Assembly (NCBI RefSeq): GCF_004337445.1
Contig: NZ_SJZB01000014.1
Location: 1 to 64,000, forward strand
Direction of reading: 5' to 3'
From: Parasulfuritortus cantonensis
GTDB lineage: Bacteria; Pseudomonadota; Gammaproteobacteria; Burkholderiales; Thiobacillaceae
Length of the DNA: 64,000 nucleotides
Every line of letters starts with the position of its first letter. Positions within the stretch are counted from its first letter, which is position 1. The notes under the pieces were generated by a model. It made no database searches, was not told the origin of the DNA, and saw only the letters and a list, made by a program, of their open reading frames with translations. A program made the translations under genes and the position numbers. Shown in pieces: positions 1 through 9,589 of this stretch.

Positions 1-209
1 GCTTCAACGACAAGCTGGCGCAGGCGGGCCAGGGCAAGCTGCCGCCGCATCCGTGCCGGTTCACGGTACTGGAAGGCCGCGACGGCAAGACCTACGTCAT
101 GCGCATGCGGTCGGACATGCTGGCCAAAGGCCTGCAGGGCGAACCGGCCAAGCTCATGGCCTTCATCGGCAACGACGAGGACACCATCCTAAAGGGGTTC
201 ACCGAGTAG
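1..209 (+). CDS. C-terminal fragment of an unrecognised protein
   Basis: The frame is open from the window edge and ends at the TAG at 207-209, giving about 68 residues that finish ...GNDEDTILKGFTE. It contains the stretch PCRFTVLEGRDGKTYVMRMR and no membrane segment or metal motif that I recognise. A strong bidirectional terminator follows 18 bases later, which supports this being the true end of a plus-strand gene. I cannot assign a family from this fragment; the missing upstream part would be needed. Confidence 0.55.
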   Translation, partial: FNDKLAQAGQGKLPPHPCRFTVLEGRDGKTYVMRMRSDMLAKGLQGEPAKLMAFIGNDEDTILKGFTE

Positions 210-226
210 GCCGGCTTGCAGAGCTG

Positions 227-252
227 AAAAAGGCGCCTGCGGGCGCCTTTTT
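227..252. terminator. Bidirectional rho-independent terminator
   Basis: AAAAAGGCGCC (227-237), loop TGCG, then GGCGCCTTTTT (242-252). The stem is flanked by A5 and T5, so it can end the plus-strand gene at 209 and the minus-strand hemN ending at 271. Confidence 0.85.
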
Positions 253-270
253 CGTGCCCGGCCGACGGGC

Positions 271-1641
271 TCAGGCGGTCCGCGAATAACGCGGACCGGA
301 CTCCGCGGGTTGCTTCAGGTAGGCATCGAAGCACATGGCGATGTTGCGCAGGAACAGGCGACCGAGTTCGGTGACCAGGACGTAATTGGCCTCGACGATG
401 ACGAAGCCGTCCTCGGCGAGCGGCTTCAGGTCCGCCAGGGCATCGGCGAAATAGCTGTCGAAGTCGATGCCCCAGGTGGCCGAGAAGGCGGCCTTGTCGA
501 GTTCCAGGTCGCACATCACCTTGGTGATGGCGTCACGCCGGATCTGGTCGTCGCGGGTCAGGCGCAGGCCACGCTCGACCGGCAGGCGGCCGTCGGCCAC
601 CAGTTCCTGGTAGCGTTTGACGTTCTTCTCGTTCTGCACGTAGGTGTCCGGCGTCTGGCTGATGCTGGAGGCGCCGAAAGCGTAGATGTCGCAGTTCTTG
701 TGCGTGGTATAGCCCTGGAAGTTGCGCCACAGGGTCTTCTGGTTCTGCGCCCGGACGATCTCGTCGTCCGGCTTGGCGAAGTGGTCGAGGCCGATGTTGA
801 CGTAACCCGCCGCGCCCAGGCGATCGTGGATGAGCTGCTGCAGGTCCAGACGGGTGGCGAATCCGGGCAAATCCTTCTCCAGGATCAGCTTCTGGTGCTT
901 CTTCATCCAGGGCACGTGGGCGTAGGAGAACACCGCCAGGCGATCCGGCGACCAGGCCGTCACCTTGTCCAGGGTGCGCGCGAAACTCTCCACCGACTGG
1001 TGCGGCAGGCCGACGATGAGGTCCATGTTGATGCTGGCGAAGCCCAACTCGCGCGCCCAGCCGTAGACCTCCTTGATCATGCCTTCGGGCTGGACCCGGT
1101 TGACCGCCTTCTGGACCCGGTCGTCGAGGTCCTGGACCCCGATCGAGAGCCGGTTGAAGCCGGTATCGCGCAGGGCCGCCAGGTGTTCCCGGGTCAGCTC
1201 GCGCGGATCCGTCTCGCAGCCCATCTCGGCATCCTCGGCGATGTTGAAGCGGTTGCGGATCATGCCCATCAGGCGCCGGATGTCCTGGGGCCGCAGATAG
1301 GTCGGCGTACCGCCGCCGAAGTGCAGCTGCCTGACCAGCCGGGAGGGATCGGCGAGGGTCGCCACCTGGGCCATCTCCCGGTCCAGGAAGTCGAGGTACT
1401 GGTAGGCCTTGTTGTAGTCACCCGTGGCGACCATGTTGCAGCCGCAGTAATAGCAGAGCGTGTCGCAGAACGGGATGTGGAAATACAGCGACAGGCCGCG
1501 CGCGGGGTCCTGGGAGGCAGCCAGTTCGGCACGCCAGTCGGATTCCGTGAAGCCTTCGTGGAAGTACGGCGCGGTCGGGTACGAGGTATAGCGCGGGCCG
1601 GGCTTGCTGTACTTTTCCAGCAGCGAGGTAAGGGTGGTCAT
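271..1641 (-). CDS. hemN: Oxygen-independent coproporphyrinogen III oxidase HemN
   Basis: Radical SAM enzyme of haem synthesis that decarboxylates coproporphyrinogen III to protoporphyrinogen IX without oxygen, in the cytoplasm. The 456-residue product has the HemN signature HIPFCDTLCYYCGCN near residue 60, whose CxxxCxxC cysteines bind the 4Fe-4S cluster, followed by GGGTPTYL. The start at 1641 gives MTTLTSLLEKYSKPGPRYTSYPTAP, matching the family N-terminus; the frame stays open far upstream, but that part is antisense to the phosphomannomutase gene and is not coding. Length fits the family. It is a single-gene unit on the minus strand. A haem enzyme that works without oxygen fits the FNR-linked cytochrome genes elsewhere in the window, but no FNR site is seen at this promoter. 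Confidence 0.96.
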   Translation of the reverse strand: MTTLTSLLEKYSKPGPRYTSYPTAPYFHEGFTESDWRAELAASQDPARGLSLYFHIPFCDTLCYYCGCNMVATGDYNKAYQYLDFLDREMAQVATLADPSRLVRQLHFGGGTPTYLRPQDIRRLMGMIRNRFNIAEDAEMGCETDPRELTREHLAALRDTGFNRLSIGVQDLDDRVQKAVNRVQPEGMIKEVYGWARELGFASINMDLIVGLPHQSVESFARTLDKVTAWSPDRLAVFSYAHVPWMKKHQKLILEKDLPGFATRLDLQQLIHDRLGAAGYVNIGLDHFAKPDDEIVRAQNQKTLWRNFQGYTTHKNCDIYAFGASSISQTPDTYVQNEKNVKRYQELVADGRLPVERGLRLTRDDQIRRDAITKVMCDLELDKAAFSATWGIDFDSYFADALADLKPLAEDGFVIVEANYVLVTELGRLFLRNIAMCFDAYLKQPAESGPRYSRTA

Positions 1642-1669
1642 AGGAAACTGCCGATCGGAAACTGATCGG

Positions 1670-1699
1670 ATTGTAGGCAGCCGGATCGGCAATAGGCAA
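1670..1699 (-). promoter_or_regulatory. Candidate sigma70 promoter of hemN
   Basis: Read on the minus strand: TTGCCT (1699-1694), 18-base spacer, TACAAT (1675-1670). It lies 29 bases before the hemN start. Two CCGATC direct repeats lie between it and the gene. Called by eye from consensus match. Confidence 0.4.
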
Positions 1700-1765
1700 G
1701 GCGACTGCGGCGTTGCGGGAATGCCCTTACTGGCGGCAGGAATATAACCAAAGTATAAGTTTTTC

Positions 1766-1793
1766 TGGACAGTCATATTTTTTTTGGCATAAT
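1766..1793 (+). promoter_or_regulatory. Candidate sigma70 promoter for small RNA or leader
   Basis: TGGACA (1766-1771), 16-base spacer, CATAAT (1788-1793), each five of six to consensus, in a locally AT-rich island. The predicted start is near 1800, just ahead of two hairpins ending in a T-run. Confidence 0.5.
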
Positions 1794-1799
1794 GAAATC

Positions 1800-1863
1800 T
1801 ACCTCCCTGACCGCCGCAATGGCGGTTTTCTACACGGCACTGGAGTTCCAGTGCCGTTTTTTT
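1800..1863 (+). ncRNA. Candidate small RNA or attenuated leader with two hairpins
   Basis: About 64 nt between a promoter-like sequence and a strong terminator. The 5' end holds an unpaired ACCTCCC, complementary to a Shine-Dalgarno sequence. It is followed by hairpin 1, ACCGCC-GCAAT-GGCGGT (1810-1826), and hairpin 2, ACGGCACTGG-AGTT-CCAGTGCCGT (1834-1857) with T7 (1857-1863). The phosphomannomutase start lies 72 bases beyond. Either this is a free-standing anti-Shine-Dalgarno RNA, or it is a leader that ends most transcripts before the downstream gene. I favour the former because of its compact form, but no family match could be run. Confidence 0.45.
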
Positions 1864-1935
1864 CGCCCATTTTTTGCCGGCTGGCAGGGCGTCCGCAAAC
1901 GCCGGATAATCCCCCGGGTTTCCCGAGGGGCAGGC

Positions 1936-3312
1936 ATGTCCGATATTCCCAGCGAGATATTCAAGGCGTACGACATCCGCGGCATCGTCGGCCGGACGCT
2001 GACGCCGGTGATCGTCGAATCGCTCGGCCGCGCCGTCGCCAGCGAGGCCCTGGCACGCGGCGGCAAGACGATCGTCGTCGGCCGCGACGGCCGCCTGTCC
2101 GGCCCGGAACTCAGCGCCGCCCTGGTTGCCGGCATCCGCGCCGCCGGGGCCGATGTCGTCGATCTCGGCCCCGTGACCACCCCGATGGCCTATTTCGCCG
2201 CCCACCACCTGGGCACGCATTGCGCGGCCGTCGTCACCGGCTCCCACAATCCGCCCGACTACAACGGCCTCAAGGTGGTCCTGGCCGGGGAAACGCTGTC
2301 CGGCGACGCGATCCAGGCGTTGCGCCGGCGCGTCGAGTCTGGCGACCTCGCACACGGGGACGGCGGCTACCGTCGGCACGACATCTTCCCCGACTACGTC
2401 GCCCGCATCGCCGGCGACGTCAAGCCGGCGCGGACCCTGAAGATCGTCATCGACGCCGGCAACGGCATCGCCGGGGCCTACGCACCGCCCCTCTTCCGGG
2501 CCTTGGGCTGCCAGGTCGAGGAGATGTACTGCGAGGTGGACGGCCGCTTCCCGAACCATCATCCGGACCCTTCCGTGCCGGACAACCTCGCCGACCTGAT
2601 CGCCCGCCTGCAGGACAGCGACGCCGAGATCGGCCTCGCCTTCGACGGCGACGGCGACCGCCTGGGCGTGGTCGCCAAGGACGGCACCATCGTCTATCCG
2701 GACCGTCAGTTGATGCTGTACGCCGCCGACGTGCTTGCCCGCAACCCCGGCGCCACGGTGATCTTCGACGTCAAGTCGACCGGCAACCTGTACGACTGGA
2801 TCCGTGGCCACGGCGGCGTGCCGATGCTCTGGAAGACCGGCCACTCGCTGATCAAGGCACGCATGCGGGAGACCGGGGCCCTGCTGGCCGGCGAGGTGAG
2901 CGGCCACATTTTCTTCAAGGAGCGCTGGTACGGCTTCGACGACGGCCTCTACGCGGGCGCCCGCCTGCTCGAATACCTGTCGAAACAGGCCGATATCGAC
3001 GCCACCCTGGGCGGCCTGCCGGACGGCGTGAACACCCCCGAGTTGCACATCAAGATGCGGGAGGGCGAACCGCACCGCCTGATCGCGCGCCTGCAGGACA
3101 CTGCACGCTTCGACGGCGCCCGCGAGATCATCGCCCTGGATGGCCTGCGGGTCGAGTATCCCGATGGCTTCGGCCTGATGCGCGCCTCCAACACCACACC
3201 GGTCGTCGTCCTGCGCTTCGAGGCCAACGACGACGCGGCCCTGGCACGCATCCAGGAGCAGTTCCGGCGCGTGCTCCTGGCCGCCGCACCGGAACTCCGC
3301 CTGCCCTATTGA
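1936..3312 (+). CDS. Phosphomannomutase/phosphoglucomutase (AlgC/ManB type)
   Basis: Interconverts mannose-6-P/mannose-1-P and glucose-6-P/glucose-1-P, supplying sugar nucleotides for surface polysaccharide. The 458-residue product has all four family loops in order: TGSHNPPDYNG with the phosphoserine (near residue 105), the Mg-binding DGDGDR (near 240), the sugar-binding GEVSGHIFF (near 320) and the phosphate-binding RASNTTP (near 418). I chose the ATG at 1936 because FKAYDIRG follows at the usual distance; the in-frame ATG at 1792 lies inside the upstream promoter. One base separates it from the CorA-like gene, so the two are probably co-transcribed. Which sugar is used in vivo cannot be read from the sequence. 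Confidence 0.93.
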   Translation: MSDIPSEIFKAYDIRGIVGRTLTPVIVESLGRAVASEALARGGKTIVVGRDGRLSGPELSAALVAGIRAAGADVVDLGPVTTPMAYFAAHHLGTHCAAVVTGSHNPPDYNGLKVVLAGETLSGDAIQALRRRVESGDLAHGDGGYRRHDIFPDYVARIAGDVKPARTLKIVIDAGNGIAGAYAPPLFRALGCQVEEMYCEVDGRFPNHHPDPSVPDNLADLIARLQDSDAEIGLAFDGDGDRLGVVAKDGTIVYPDRQLMLYAADVLARNPGATVIFDVKSTGNLYDWIRGHGGVPMLWKTGHSLIKARMRETGALLAGEVSGHIFFKERWYGFDDGLYAGARLLEYLSKQADIDATLGGLPDGVNTPELHIKMREGEPHRLIARLQDTARFDGAREIIALDGLRVEYPDGFGLMRASNTTPVVVLRFEANDDAALARIQEQFRRVLLAAAPELRLPY

Positions 3313-3313
3313 G

Positions 3314-4267
3314 ATGGACTGCTGGCTCTACCGCGACTCCCACTGGCAGGCCATCGAGCCGGACAGCCTGGCCGGCGAGCTCGCCCGGCCGGGCAGCTTC
3401 GCCTGGCTGGAACTGCAGAGCGACGAATTCAGGGACCTGGAACGCCTGGGCCGGGCCATGGACTTTCACGAACTGGCCCTGGAGGACGCGATCTCGGCAC
3501 ACCAGCGGCCGAAGATCGAGGAATATCCCAACGACCACCTGTTCCTGGCCATCCGTACCGCCCTGGAGTGGCAGGAACAGGTCGAATACGGCGAGACCGA
3601 CGTGTTCCTCGGCCGGCAATACCTGATCGCCGTCCGGCACGGCCACGGCCCTGGTTACGGCCGCGCCCTGGCCCGCCTGAAGGGCGGCCGCTTCGCGCCC
3701 TCGGCGGGTAGCGCCCTGTATTGCCTGCTCGACCTGATCGTGGACGCCTACCGGCCGGTCGCCGACCGCCTGCGCAGCCGCTACGACCAATACGAATCGA
3801 CGCTGCTGGAGACCGAGCAGGCCGAAGGCAACCTGCCCCACATCTATGCCCTCAAGCGCCAGACCCTGTTGCTGTCGCAGACCCTGGAGCCGATGGCCGA
3901 TATGGTCCACGAACTCATCCGCATGCACCCAGACGTGGTCGACAAGGGTCTGAAGGCCTATTTCCGCGACGTCCAGGATCACCTGACCCGCCTGAACCGG
4001 GAAATGTTCCAGATGCGCGAAATGCTCTCCGACGCCATGCACGTCACCCTGGCCACCCTGTCCCTGCGCCAGAACGAGTCGGTCCAGAAGCTGGCCGGCT
4101 GGGGCGCAATCCTGGCCGTGCCCACCCTGGTATTCAGCCTCTACGGCATGAACTTCCATGTCATGCCCGAATTGGCGTTGCCTTGGGGCTACCCCGCGGT
4201 CCTGCTGCTCACCGGCGCGGTCTGCTACGGCCTCTACCGCCATCTCAAGAGGCGCGGCTGGATTTGA
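3314..4267 (+). CDS. CorA-family divalent metal transporter
   Basis: Inner-membrane CorA/ZntB-type channel of 317 residues. A long hydrophilic N-terminal region with a helical stretch rich in charged residues (about 130-250) is followed by two C-terminal membrane helices. The family signature YGMNF sits at the end of the first helix (near residue 277), and a positively charged tail, LKRRGWI, closes the protein. The start two bases after the phosphomannomutase stop implies translational coupling. Whether it moves Mg, Ni, Co or Zn cannot be decided from sequence; the acidic loop MPELALPWG after the GMN motif lacks the MPE-NL pattern of classical CorA only in part. Confidence 0.88.
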   Translation: MDCWLYRDSHWQAIEPDSLAGELARPGSFAWLELQSDEFRDLERLGRAMDFHELALEDAISAHQRPKIEEYPNDHLFLAIRTALEWQEQVEYGETDVFLGRQYLIAVRHGHGPGYGRALARLKGGRFAPSAGSALYCLLDLIVDAYRPVADRLRSRYDQYESTLLETEQAEGNLPHIYALKRQTLLLSQTLEPMADMVHELIRMHPDVVDKGLKAYFRDVQDHLTRLNREMFQMREMLSDAMHVTLATLSLRQNESVQKLAGWGAILAVPTLVFSLYGMNFHVMPELALPWGYPAVLLLTGAVCYGLYRHLKRRGWI

Positions 4268-4320
4268 GGGCCGGGGCCAGCCACGCGTATCATTCTGTTT
4301 TTCTTCGATCCGGACCGACC

Positions 4321-4809
4321 ATGGCACCCCTAGTAGGCGTCATCATGGGCAGCGTGAGCGACTGGGAGACCATGCGCCAGGCCGCCGCCCTCCTCGACGA
4401 ATTGGGCATCCCGTACGAAAAGCGCGTGGTGTCCGCCCACCGTACCCCGGACCTGCTGTTCGAATACGCCGAGCGCGCCGCCGAGCGTGGCCTGAAGTGC
4501 ATCATCGCCGGGGCCGGCGGTGCCGCCCACCTGCCCGGCATGGTCGCCGCCAAGACCCACCTGCCGGTCCTGGGCGTCCCGGTACAATCGCGCGCCCTGA
4601 AGGGCATCGATTCCCTGCTTTCCATCGTCCAGATGCCCAAAGGCGTGCCCGTGGCCACCTTCGCGATCGGCGAAGCGGGTGCCGCCAACACCGCCCTGTT
4701 CGCTGCCGCCCTGCTCGCCAACGAGTTCCCCGACATCCGCGAGCGCCTGGTCGCCTTCCGCAAGAAACAGACCGAGAGCGTCCTGGCCATGACGCTGCCG
4801 GAGGCATGA
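4321..4809 (+). CDS. purE: N5-carboxyaminoimidazole ribonucleotide mutase PurE
   Basis: Converts N5-CAIR to CAIR in purine synthesis, using the product of PurK. The 162-residue class I protein carries [13 protein letters not shown] at the N-terminus, the catalytic loop VSAHRTPD (near residue 40), and [13 protein letters not shown] (near 65) that binds the phosphate and contains the conserved His. It overlaps purK by ATGA at 4806-4809, so both are made from one message and act in sequence. Confidence 0.96.
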   Translation: MAPLVGVIMGSVSDWETMRQAAALLDELGIPYEKRVVSAHRTPDLLFEYAERAAERGLKCIIAGAGGAAHLPGMVAAKTHLPVLGVPVQSRALKGIDSLLSIVQMPKGVPVATFAIGEAGAANTALFAAALLANEFPDIRERLVAFRKKQTESVLAMTLPEA

Positions 4810-5939
4810 TGCTGCTGCCCGGTGCCACGCTCGGCGTCCTCGGGGGCGGCCAACTCGGCCGCATGTTCACCCTCGCGGCCCGGGTCATGGGCTACAAGGT
4901 GGTGGTGCTCGACCCCGACGTCCAGTCGCCGGCCGGCCAAGTCGCCGACATCCACCTCAAGGCCGCCTACACCGACGCCGCCGCCCTGCTGCACATGGGT
5001 AACCTGTGCGACGCGGTGACCACGGAATTCGAGAACGTCCCGGCCGACAGCCTGGAGATGCTGGCCAAGCACTGTTTCGTCGCGCCCTCCCCGGCCGCCG
5101 TCGCCGTGGCCCAGGACCGTCTCCTGGAGAAGAGCCGCGCCCGCGAATTCGGCTGCGACACGGCGCCCTTCGCCAACATCGAGGACGAAGGCGAACTGGT
5201 CGCCGCCTGGGCACGCATCGATGGCCCGGCCCTGCTCAAGACCCGCCGGTTCGGCTACGACGGCAAGGGCCAGGCGCGGGTCGACGACCTGGACAGCCTG
5301 GTCGCCGCATTCGACCACCTGGGCCGCGTGCCGTGCCTGCTGGAAGGACGCCTGGACCTCAAACAGGAAGTGTCCGTCGTCCTGGCCCGCAACGCGCGCG
5401 GCGACATCGCCTTCTTCCCGGTTGCCGAGAACCGGCATCGGCACGGCATCCTCGACATCAGCGTCGTACCGGCCCAGGTGCCCGAGGAATTGGCAGCGCG
5501 GGCACGCGACATGGCCGGCCACATCGCCGCCGGGCTCGACTACGTCGGGGTCATGGCGGTCGAGTTCTTCGTCCTCGCCGACGGCCGCATCGTGTTCAAC
5601 GAAATGGCGCCACGGCCGCACAACAGCGGCCATTACACACTGGACGCCTGCGCCACCGACCAGTTCCAGCAGCAGGTCCGGGCCCTGGCCGGCCTCCCTC
5701 TGGGCGACAGCCGGCTGCTCACTCCCGTGGTCATGGTCAACATACTGGGCGACATCTGGCGCCCGGAGCCGGCCTGGGACCGCCTGCTCGCCCATCCCGG
5801 GGTGCAGTTGCATCTGTACGGCAAGGCCGAGGCCCGGCCCGGCCGCAAAATGGGCCATTACAACTGCCTGGCGAGCAGCGTCGACGCGGCGATCGCCCTG
5901 GCGCAGACGACCCGGGCCGAACTCGGCATCGGCGGCTGA
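4806..5939 (+). CDS. purK: 5-(carboxyamino)imidazole ribonucleotide synthase PurK
   Basis: ATP-grasp enzyme that carboxylates AIR with bicarbonate and ATP to N5-CAIR, feeding PurE. The 377-residue product opens with [11 protein letters not shown] (the nucleotide-fold N-terminal domain), has [14 protein letters not shown] in the ATP-grasp domain (near residue 145) and [25 protein letters not shown] (near 255-280) with the Mg-binding acidic residues. Two ATG codons at 4806 and 4809 are in frame; the first overlaps the purE stop. Confidence 0.96.
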   Translation: MMLLPGATLGVLGGGQLGRMFTLAARVMGYKVVVLDPDVQSPAGQVADIHLKAAYTDAAALLHMGNLCDAVTTEFENVPADSLEMLAKHCFVAPSPAAVAVAQDRLLEKSRAREFGCDTAPFANIEDEGELVAAWARIDGPALLKTRRFGYDGKGQARVDDLDSLVAAFDHLGRVPCLLEGRLDLKQEVSVVLARNARGDIAFFPVAENRHRHGILDISVVPAQVPEELAARARDMAGHIAAGLDYVGVMAVEFFVLADGRIVFNEMAPRPHNSGHYTLDACATDQFQQQVRALAGLPLGDSRLLTPVVMVNILGDIWRPEPAWDRLLAHPGVQLHLYGKAEARPGRKMGHYNCLASSVDAAIALAQTTRAELGIGG

Positions 5940-5960
5940 ATACCCCTTCCATCGGCGCCG

Positions 5961-5976
5961 GCTTGCGTACGCAAGC
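5961..5976. repeat. 16-base perfect palindrome after purK
   Basis: GCTTGCGTACGCAAGC, perfect, with no T-run, 21 bases after the purK stop and overlapping the -35 side of a TAGAAT box at 5987-5992. It could be a regulator site for the following small genes or a transcript-end hairpin. Confidence 0.45.
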
Positions 5977-6003
5977 GGTTGATCTATAGAATTAAATTGA
6001 ATA

Positions 6004-6036
6004 CCGGAGGAAACGGGCGCCTGCCCTGTCCTCCGG
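6004..6036 (+). promoter_or_regulatory. Leader hairpin before the small FlaG-like gene pair
   Basis: CCGGAGGA (6004-6011) pairs with TCCTCCGG (6029-6036), with an inner GGGC/GCCC helix. It buries a Shine-Dalgarno-like GGAGG. The likely real ribosome site for the next gene, GAGGAG, is at 6057-6062 outside the hairpin. Function unknown. Confidence 0.35.
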
Positions 6037-6069
6037 CACCGATCAAGTAACCCAACGAGGAGCGGCCTC

Positions 6070-6429
6070 ATGGAAATCACCACCAGCATGAATTCAAGCC
6101 AGGCCATGGCCGCGGCCGCCTATGCCAGCCAGCAGCAAGCCGTTTCGCGTTCGCGCGACGGTGACCGCGACACGGAGACCGCCGACCCGAACCGGGCCAC
6201 GGAAACGCGCCGCAGCACGCAGGTCAGCCTGAGCAGCGCCGCGCTGCAGTTGAACGCCCAGGCGACGACGCCGACCACCAGCACGACCGCGGTCAACCCT
6301 ACCAATGCCGGCGCCAGCGCGAACAACAACCCGCAGCAGAACGCCACGCCGGAGGCGGCCCGAGCCGCCAGCGCGAGTACCGTAGCCCAGGCCATCAACG
6401 CCTACCGGAGCACGTCACAGCTGTATTGA
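6070..6429 (+). CDS. Small low-complexity protein of unknown function
   Basis: 119 residues, preceded by GAGGAG at 6057-6062. No signal peptide or membrane helix. The composition is dominated by Ala, Thr, Ser, Asn and Gln, with a central VSLSSAALQLNAQ and a C-terminal helix AQAINAYRSTSQLY. This pattern (short, disordered, N-terminal Met-Glu-Ile, terminal amphipathic helix) resembles small flagellar/virulence-associated proteins in general form, but no motif is decisive. It lies 13 bases upstream of the FlaG-like gene and is probably co-transcribed with it. I do not recognise a family. Confidence 0.7.
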   Translation: MEITTSMNSSQAMAAAAYASQQQAVSRSRDGDRDTETADPNRATETRRSTQVSLSSAALQLNAQATTPTTSTTAVNPTNAGASANNNPQQNATPEAARAASASTVAQAINAYRSTSQLY

Positions 6430-6442
6430 CTGACAGCACGCC

Positions 6443-6826
6443 ATGGACCTGAGCATCCCCAGCAACGTCGCCTACTCTCCACAGGCTCAGGTTGTGAGCC
6501 AGGTGGGTGGTGCACGTACCAGCCAGGGGACGCTCGATGCCACCGACGCCAACGCCAGCCGGCAGCGGCAACCGACCGATACCCGGGAAACCGGCCGCCA
6601 GAACGCGGCGCGGGCGGCCAACGATACTGCCCGGACGGCCACGGAGACCGAAGTGGCCCGGAGCCGTGGCTACGAGTTCGACTACGAGGAAAGCCGGCGT
6701 GTCGTGAAGGTGAACGACAGCAAGGGCGTGCTCATCTATCAGGTGCCGTCGAAAGGCCGCCTCGCCCTGATCGAAGCGGAGGACAAGGCGGCGTCGAACG
6801 CCCAGGCCCTGCGCTTAATCGCCTGA
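6443..6826 (+). CDS. FlaG-like small protein
   Basis: 127 residues. The N-terminal 75 residues are disordered and rich in Ala, Thr, Arg and Gln. The C-terminal part, GYEFDYEESRRVVKVNDSKG followed by LIYQVPSKGRLALIEAE, follows the FlaG pattern (beta strand, acidic turn, VVKV-D, Q-P). Conservation is loose: the usual GEVIRQIP is replaced by GVLIYQVP. No other flagellar gene is in the window, so this is an orphan pair with the preceding gene. Its 3' end overlaps the convergent DUF3108 gene by 12 bases. Confidence 0.7.
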   Translation: MDLSIPSNVAYSPQAQVVSQVGGARTSQGTLDATDANASRQRQPTDTRETGRQNAARAANDTARTATETEVARSRGYEFDYEESRRVVKVNDSKGVLIYQVPSKGRLALIEAEDKAASNAQALRLIA

Positions 6827-7870
6827 GCCCTGACGGGCCGGCGCGTCCACCCCCAACAGCTGCATCACCGCCACCTTGCCCTTGCGGTCCAGGGTGCGGA
6901 CCCGCACGGGCAAGCCGGCACGCGCGGTGTCGAGCCAGACGTCCAGGCTGCCTTCACCGGCCTTCTCTCCGCGCACGTGCAGCGCATCGACCGGCGTTCC
7001 TGCCACCTCGACGGTTTCCCGGCCCAGGACCCGGAACGTGAAGTCGTTGAACTTGCGACCGTTGGTCACGCCGAGTTGAAAGTCCGGCTCCCCTTCGCGC
7101 GCCGTCATGGCCAGGTGGAAAGGAAAGCTGAGCAGGTCCTGCGCCTGCTCCGTCAAGCCGATGCTGGGCCGGTCCTCCAGAGTCAGCCGCTTCTGGCTCC
7201 AGTTGAAGCGGGCGACGTCCTGTTTGCGTTCATTGCGCTGCAGGTGATACTGGGTCGGATGCAGGCCGGCTCCGTCCAGGGCCCCCTCGCTGACCTGGAC
7301 GATGCGGCCGCTGATGAACAGCGACGCCAGCCCGGTGGCCTCCAGGGTGCTGACGAGCGTGTAGTGGCCGTCCCGGCTTTGCCAGATGTAGGTGGCGCGA
7401 CCGGCGACGAAACCGCTGCTGCCCTCGCCGGTCTGTACGCTGTAACGGGCGACGAAGGCATCGGCCAGGTTGCGCACGGCCGCGCGAATCGGGCGCGCAG
7501 GCCCGTCGCCGGTGTCCGGGGCCTCCGCCTGGGCCGGGGCGGTTTCGGCCGGGGCGGCCGCCTGGGCCGGCGCGGCGTCCGCCAGGGTTGCCGCAGGCGG
7601 CGCCTCGGGGAGGCTCTCGGAGGCCGGAGCCGGCTCCGGCACCGGGGCGGGGACGGGCTGTTCGGCCGTCGGCGCCGCTTGCACGCGATGACGCCGGGGC
7701 GGTGGCGGCGGCGGAACCGGCTCCAAGGGCGCCAGGCTGGCCTCGATCGGGAAATCCAGTTCGGCACCCGGGGTGAACCCGAACCGCCCGGCGTAGCCGA
7801 GCAGCAACAGATGCACCGCCAGGGATAGCGCCACGGCGGCAAGCAAGGTGCGTTTGACCTTGCGCGCCAT
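6815..7870 (-). CDS. DUF3108-type protein with Pro-rich linker
   Basis: 351 residues. One N-terminal membrane helix (TLLAAVALSLAVHLLLLGYAG) is followed by a long Pro/Ala/Glu-rich stretch including VPPPPPPRR (about residues 45-130) of the TonB/TolA type. A C-terminal beta-rich domain has the motifs YSVQTGEGSSGFVAGRATY and WLDTARAGLPVRVRTLDRKG. The topology suggests an inner-membrane anchor with a periplasm-spanning linker. The start 5 bases after the purN stop makes it the third gene of a purM-purN operon. The link of DUF3108 proteins to purM/purN is positional only; no function is established here. Confidence 0.8.
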   Translation of the reverse strand: MARKVKRTLLAAVALSLAVHLLLLGYAGRFGFTPGAELDFPIEASLAPLEPVPPPPPPRRHRVQAAPTAEQPVPAPVPEPAPASESLPEAPPAATLADAAPAQAAAPAETAPAQAEAPDTGDGPARPIRAAVRNLADAFVARYSVQTGEGSSGFVAGRATYIWQSRDGHYTLVSTLEATGLASLFISGRIVQVSEGALDGAGLHPTQYHLQRNERKQDVARFNWSQKRLTLEDRPSIGLTEQAQDLLSFPFHLAMTAREGEPDFQLGVTNGRKFNDFTFRVLGRETVEVAGTPVDALHVRGEKAGEGSLDVWLDTARAGLPVRVRTLDRKGKVAVMQLLGVDAPARQGSGD

Positions 7871-7875
7871 GCGGG

Positions 7876-8516
7876 TCAGCCGACGTCCGGCAGCGGCGAA
7901 ATCAAGGTGGCCGGAACCCCGGCGACGCCGTCCACCCGGACCCGGGCATCGGCACCGACGTGCAGGCGCCCCTCGGCGAACCAGCGTACGGCGAGCGGGA
8001 AGATGCGGTGTTCCTGCGCCAGCACCCGGGCCGCCAGGCTGGCCTCGTCGTCGTCCGCGAGGACCGGCACCACGGCCTGGACGATGATCGGCCCGACATC
8101 GACTTCCGGCGTGACGAAATGCACCGTGCAACCATGTACCCGAACCCCGGCGGCCAAGGCGCGGGCATGGGTGTGCAGGCCCGGGAAGGCGGGCAGCAGG
8201 GCCGGATGGATGTTGATCATGCGGTCCGCGTAACGGCGCACGAAGTCCGTGGTCAGCACCCGCATGAAGCCGGCCAGGATCACCAGGTCCGGGGCATGGC
8301 GGTCGATCTCGGCCGCCAGCGCGGCGTCGAACGCGGCGCGGCCGTCATGACCCTTATGGTCGACCACGGCGGTCGCCACGCCCAGTCCGGCGGCGACCGC
8401 CAGGCCCTGGGCGTCGGGCCGGTTGCTGATCACGCAGGCGAACTCGACCGGCAAGCCGGCCTTGAGCAGCGCCTCCATGTTGGAGCCGCGCCCGGAGATG
8501 AGGACGACCGCCTTCA

Positions 8517-8517
<1 letters not shown>
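7876..8517 (-). CDS. purN: Phosphoribosylglycinamide formyltransferase PurN
   Basis: Transfers a formyl group from 10-formyltetrahydrofolate to GAR in purine synthesis. 213 residues with VLISGRGSNMEALL at the N-terminus (phosphate loop), LAGFMRVL and NIHPALLPAFPGLHTHARAL (near residues 88-125, with the catalytic Asn and His), and the Asp in HFVTPEVDVGPII (near 145). TGATG overlap with the purM stop couples the two. Confidence 0.96.
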
Positions 8518-9548
<1,031 letters not shown>

Positions 9549-9589
9549 GGCTGGATCGGGGCAAATGGGAAGGATGCTATTCTAGCCGA

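Noticed and set aside
1792-1935. In-frame ATG at 1792 as the phosphomannomutase start
   Set aside because: It would lie in the promoter and translate through two hairpins and a terminator; the family N-terminus fits 1936.
1642-3075. Upstream extension of the hemN frame to 3075
   Set aside because: The extension is antisense to the phosphomannomutase and has no HemN-like sequence; the known N-terminus begins at 1641.
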